Shown here piece after piece: positions 62,876 to 64,000 of a DNA stretch of 64,000 bases. A model generated the notes under the pieces. It searched no databases. It saw only the letters and a program-made list of their open reading frames with translations, and was not told the origin of the DNA. Made by a program: the position numbers and the translations under genes. The stretch's first letter is position 1, and each line of letters begins with the position of its first letter. Origin of the DNA: Alkalibacter saccharofermentans DSM 14828 (GTDB taxonomy: Bacteria > Bacillota > Clostridia > Eubacteriales > Alkalibacteraceae). The stretch spans positions 16,360-80,359 of the forward strand of contig NZ_FQTU01000010.1 in assembly GCF_900128885.1 (NCBI RefSeq), given 5' to 3'.

Positions 62876-63469
62876 TTATAAATAAAGCTTTGGTTCAAGT
62901 GTATGATTTAAAAACCTAAGCAGTTGTTCTTTTGAACGGTTTTTTTCTTCCACAGAAGTGTTTGATAGAAAGACCGACTCTGCACCGTGTTCTATCAACC
63001 CTACTACAAAATTTGCCAAATAAGAATAATTCATCTCTATTGTCAACAATGATTTTTCCTTTAAGGAATTTAAGGAAGTTTCAAGCCAGCTGTAATAAGG
63101 TCTGTAAATATTCTCCCAAGTCTCAAATGAATTGTCATAGGCGAAACCTGAATATAAAAAATTTATCAAATCTTTGTGTTTTTCTGTAATCTCATATGTA
63201 ACATCGACTAGAATCTGCAATAAACTCTCAAGAGAATTTACACTTTCATCGTAACGGTCTTTTATTAAAAGAAGCTGTTCATCGAAAATTTGGCTAGCGA
63301 TAGCAGGCACTAAAGCATTTTTTGAATGAAAATATAAATAGAATGTGCCTTGTGCGACGCCGGCTTCTTTGACTATCTGTGATACGGAAGTATTTTCAAA
63401 ACCATTTTTTTTTATAAGAGTCATGCTCGCTAATAATAACTTGTTTCTTTTTTCGTTTTTGTCTTTCAT
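62876..63469 (-). CDS. TetR-family regulator of the CDF operon
   Basis: The 197-residue protein has the TetR helix-turn-helix (LLASMTLIKKNGFENTSVSQ and GVAQGTFYLYFHSKNALV) and a helical C-terminal ligand domain. ATG follows GGAGGGG. It is cotranscribed with the cation transporter and has a perfect 8+3+8 inverted repeat directly upstream, so autoregulation with release by a ligand is likely. Confidence 0.9.
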   Translation of the reverse strand: MKDKNEKRNKLLLASMTLIKKNGFENTSVSQIVKEAGVAQGTFYLYFHSKNALVPAIASQIFDEQLLLIKDRYDESVNSLESLLQILVDVTYEITEKHKDLINFLYSGFAYDNSFETWENIYRPYYSWLETSLNSLKEKSLLTIEMNYSYLANFVVGLIEHGAESVFLSNTSVEEKNRSKEQLLRFLNHTLEPKLYL

Positions 63470-63481
63470 AACCCCTCCACC

Positions 63482-63500
63482 ATGACTGACTATCAGTCAT
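63482..63500 (-). promoter_or_regulatory. TetR-type operator upstream of the TetR/CDF operon
   Basis: ATGACTGA-CTA-TCAGTCAT, a perfect inverted repeat with 3-base centre, 12 bases before the TetR start. This is the common TGACTGA-type site of TetR repressors. Confidence 0.8.
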
Positions 63501-63678
63501 TTTCCAAAGATAAGTATAACACGTGATCTAGAGAGCTGTCAAATAGTCCATAAAATGATGTGTTGTTAACTTGTGATAGTGTCACCTTTAGATTCACTTG
63601 ATAAAATGAATGTTCAAAGCTATTATAAAGGAAGAAAAAAGGATTATTTATTTCTGTCAAAAAAGTTTTAAAAACGTG
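63501..63678. other. Spacer between TetR operon and rRNA promoter
   Basis: No gene and no clear structure seen; AT-rich, presumably containing the minus-strand promoter of the TetR operon. Confidence 0.4.
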
Positions 63679-63707
63679 TTGACATAGGGTATGCATGTGC
63701 GTATAAT
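63679..63707 (+). promoter_or_regulatory. rRNA operon promoter
   Basis: TTGACA (63679-63684) and TATAAT (63702-63707) with an exact 17-base spacer, both full consensus. The leader contains GATCTTTGAAAA (63770-63781), of boxA/leader type, and the hairpin TTGATAC-CAAGA-GTATCAA (63833-63851). Confidence 0.93.
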
Positions 63708-63888
63708 AGTAAGAGTCGCCAAGAGAGACAGAGAGAACACAGAGACAGGGAAACGGCGCACAAACCAAGATCTTTGAAAATATAATAGCACACGAAAACA
63801 AGCCAAGAAAGAAAGAATTAACTGTAACAACGTTGATACCAAGAGTATCAAAAAGCCAAGAGAGTTCTAAGACGGACTCAAACACTTT

Positions 63889-64000
<112 letters not shown>

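Overview
The window looks like chromosomal DNA of a low-GC, Gram-positive, strictly anaerobic member of the Clostridia. The signs are a T-box and a lysine riboswitch, sortase-type cell-wall anchoring, pyruvate:ferredoxin oxidoreductase, hydroxylamine reductase (hybrid cluster protein), corrinoid-dependent methyltransferases, DUF4364 and DUF975 genes, CCA-encoding tRNA genes and AGGAGG ribosome binding sites. The right edge holds the first ~110 bases of a 16S rRNA gene, which would settle the taxonomy; I do not name a genus.

Layout. 1-1.4 kb: 3' part of an ABC exporter. 1.4-4.9 kb: a corrinoid methyl-transfer operon (corrinoid protein, two UROD-family methyltransferases, two tiny genes, one of them frameshifted). 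4.9-6.2 kb: a tiny membrane protein and a holin-endolysin pair without any prophage. 6.3-11 kb: diacylglycerol glycosyltransferase, MgtE, and a two-component system. 11-16 kb: a T-box leader with valS, DUF4364, a short QueG-like Fe-S protein and a DUF975 membrane protein. 16-21 kb (minus strand): lysine-riboswitch-controlled asd-dapA-dapB-dapH-lysC, facing an M20 deacetylase, a secreted protein and a methyltransferase. 24.4-26.5 kb: cold-shock protein, Hsp33 and a five-tRNA operon (Val, Asp, Phe, Gly, Cys). 26.5-28 kb: a sortase-anchored DUF3494 (ice-binding-like) surface protein and a long AT-rich gap. 28-32.5 kb: PHP phosphatase, TetR/OYE-type flavin reductase pair, HAD phosphatase. 32.9-36.4 kb: nifJ. 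36.6-37.7 kb: two unrecognised genes, the second interrupted by a stop codon. 37.8-44.4 kb: glnS, a DUF1576 membrane protein, ABC-F ATPase and DUF2254. 44.7-53 kb: alpha/beta hydrolase, UPF0316, sbcDC, a VOC protein, a MetH-activation-like protein and pgeF. 53-58 kb: BCCT transporter, MscS channel and hcp. 58.2-60.3 kb: iscR-nifS-nifU. 60.3-63.5 kb: arylsulfotransferase-like lipoprotein and a TetR/CDF operon with a clear operator. 63.68 kb onward: rRNA promoter and 16S rRNA.

How the genes fit together. Energy and redox genes (nifJ, hcp, ISC assembly) serve an Fe-S-rich anaerobic metabolism. The corrinoid operon implies demethylation of an unidentified methylated substrate; the stand-alone MetH-activation-like protein at 51.6 kb is a possible distant accessory. 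The lysine/DAP operon and the divergent M20 deacetylase together fit the N-acetyl branch of diaminopimelate synthesis.

The observations most worth a second look are the valS T-box, whose specifier and UGGA element match tRNA-Gly better than tRNA-Val, the frameshifted tiny gene inside the methyltransferase operon, the interrupted pair of unknown genes at 36.6-37.7 kb, a compact structured leader before the DUF2254 gene, and several perfect palindromic operators. I saw no CRISPR array, insertion sequence, integrase or defence system.
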